Below are positions 63,638 to 64,000 of a DNA stretch of 64,000 nucleotides, in pieces (positions within the stretch are counted from its first letter, which is position 1; each line of letters opens with the position of its first letter). Origin of the DNA: Lantana camara (lineage: Eukaryota > Streptophyta > Magnoliopsida > Lamiales > Verbenaceae); assembly GCA_037501455.1 (NCBI GenBank), contig CM074858.1, positions 78,032,501 through 78,096,500 on the forward strand. The letters are read 5' to 3'. The notes below the pieces were generated by a model. That model saw nothing but the letters and a program-made list of their open reading frames with translations. It did no database searches and had not been told where the DNA came from. The position numbers and the translations under genes were made by a program.

Positions 63638-64000
63638 TGTAGCGCCCCTTAACACTACAACCCCACACCGTTGTACTTCTCGAGTGGATGTGAGACCTAG
63701 CACTCGAGAAATACTCCGGCGAACGGACAAGACTATGCAATACCAGAGTATGAAATTTAAAGGCAAAGGAAAATAAACTTGAGCAAATAAAAGGGGACAA
63801 TACATAACAAAGCACATATTATTAAGTTGGATAAGTGTTTACAGCAAAAGTTCTGACTTTAGAGAAGAGTGCTTATTGTAAGATGTACATGCACTCGTGA
63901 TTACTCTAATTGACTGAAATGTAACACCTTAAAGCTTCAAGATACCTCTAAGGCGTCACTGTATAGATTCCTGAAATCATGAATGGAAAGAGTAGGAGGG
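63638..64000 (-). mobile_element. E3 5' LTR, partial
   Basis: TGTAGCGCCCCTTAACAC matches the 3' LTR from 44346 with about 13 changes in 363 bp. The predicted final acceptor (TTTCAG) ends at 63971, so the splice-like site is kept in the transcribed copy. Confidence 0.93.

Larger units (their letters stand above)
44346..64000 (-). mobile_element. Gypsy (Tekay-like) element E3, right LTR partly in window
   Basis: 3' LTR 44346-47667, polypurine tract, chromodomain (47696-48031), then a 10.1-kb Copia insertion, then integrase, RT, protease, gag, an extra ORF (62755-63513), primer site and 5' LTR from 63638. Target-site flank CGGTC (44341-44345). Over the 363 bp visible in both LTRs I count about 13 differences, 11 of them transitions, so E3 is clearly older than E1 and than the Copia within it. 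Confidence 0.93.

Noticed and set aside
1..64000. Host genes, tRNA, rRNA, endogenous pararetrovirus, bacterial contamination
   Set aside because: Every long ORF assigns to Gypsy or Copia polyproteins or to the E3 extra ORF; the tRNA-like TGGTATCAGAGC sites are primer sites, not tRNA genes; no rRNA-like or virus coat/movement sequence was seen.

Overview
The window is plant nuclear DNA made almost entirely of LTR retrotransposons nested inside one another. I found no host gene, rRNA, tRNA or CRISPR array. The plant call rests on Tekay/Del-like chromodomain Gypsy polyproteins, an Angela/BARE-like Copia element, initiator-Met primer sites (TGGTATCAGAGC) in every readable element, and a TRIM. The species cannot be told from this sequence.

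Layout, left to right. Positions 1-12604 are leftovers of elements whose other halves lie left of the window: a minus-strand Gypsy LTR (1-2769, 'D') abuts a decayed plus-strand Copia end (2770-5371). That Copia sits in the 3' end of a plus-strand Gypsy (LTR 5436-9915, 'B', which carries a TRIM at 7160-7726). B in turn interrupts a minus-strand LTR (9916-12604, 'A'). Positions 12605-12959 are an LTR fragment of the E3 family. Position 12960 starts a plus-strand LTR ('G'), cut at 14938 by a decayed minus-strand Gypsy ('F', 14938-38492). The F 3' LTR holds a solo LTR ('H', 16229-29997), and H is split by a young Gypsy ('E1', 17478-27476, target duplication CTAGA). To the right of F its LTR is followed by a second F-type internal region (38493-38650), cut by Gypsy 'E2' (38651 on), cut by Gypsy 'E3' (44346 on), cut by a young Copia (48032-58176, target duplication AGTAT). 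E3 resumes to the right edge with integrase, RT, gag, an extra upstream ORF and the start of its 5' LTR.

Each Gypsy element codes gag - protease - RT - RNase H - integrase - chromodomain on one strand, and each copy here is broken by stops or frameshifts. The Copia polyprotein is intact apart from one stop near its end.

The most interesting material is non-coding. (1) Eight Gypsy LTRs share what reads as a spliced leader: an early 5' splice site, a short internal exon ending AAG/GTGAGG or close to it, and a final 3' splice site. (2) In most of them the predicted first intron carries a run of short perfect hairpins, mostly about 370-520 nt after the first donor, with different stem sequences per family. 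(3) The Copia leader has four copies of a conserved 17-18 nt sequence, each closed by different complementary flanks, and a separate very GC-rich hairpin run. (4) E3 has an unrecognised coiled-coil ORF upstream of gag, whose frame continues past a TAG into an acidic tail. All alignments were done by eye.
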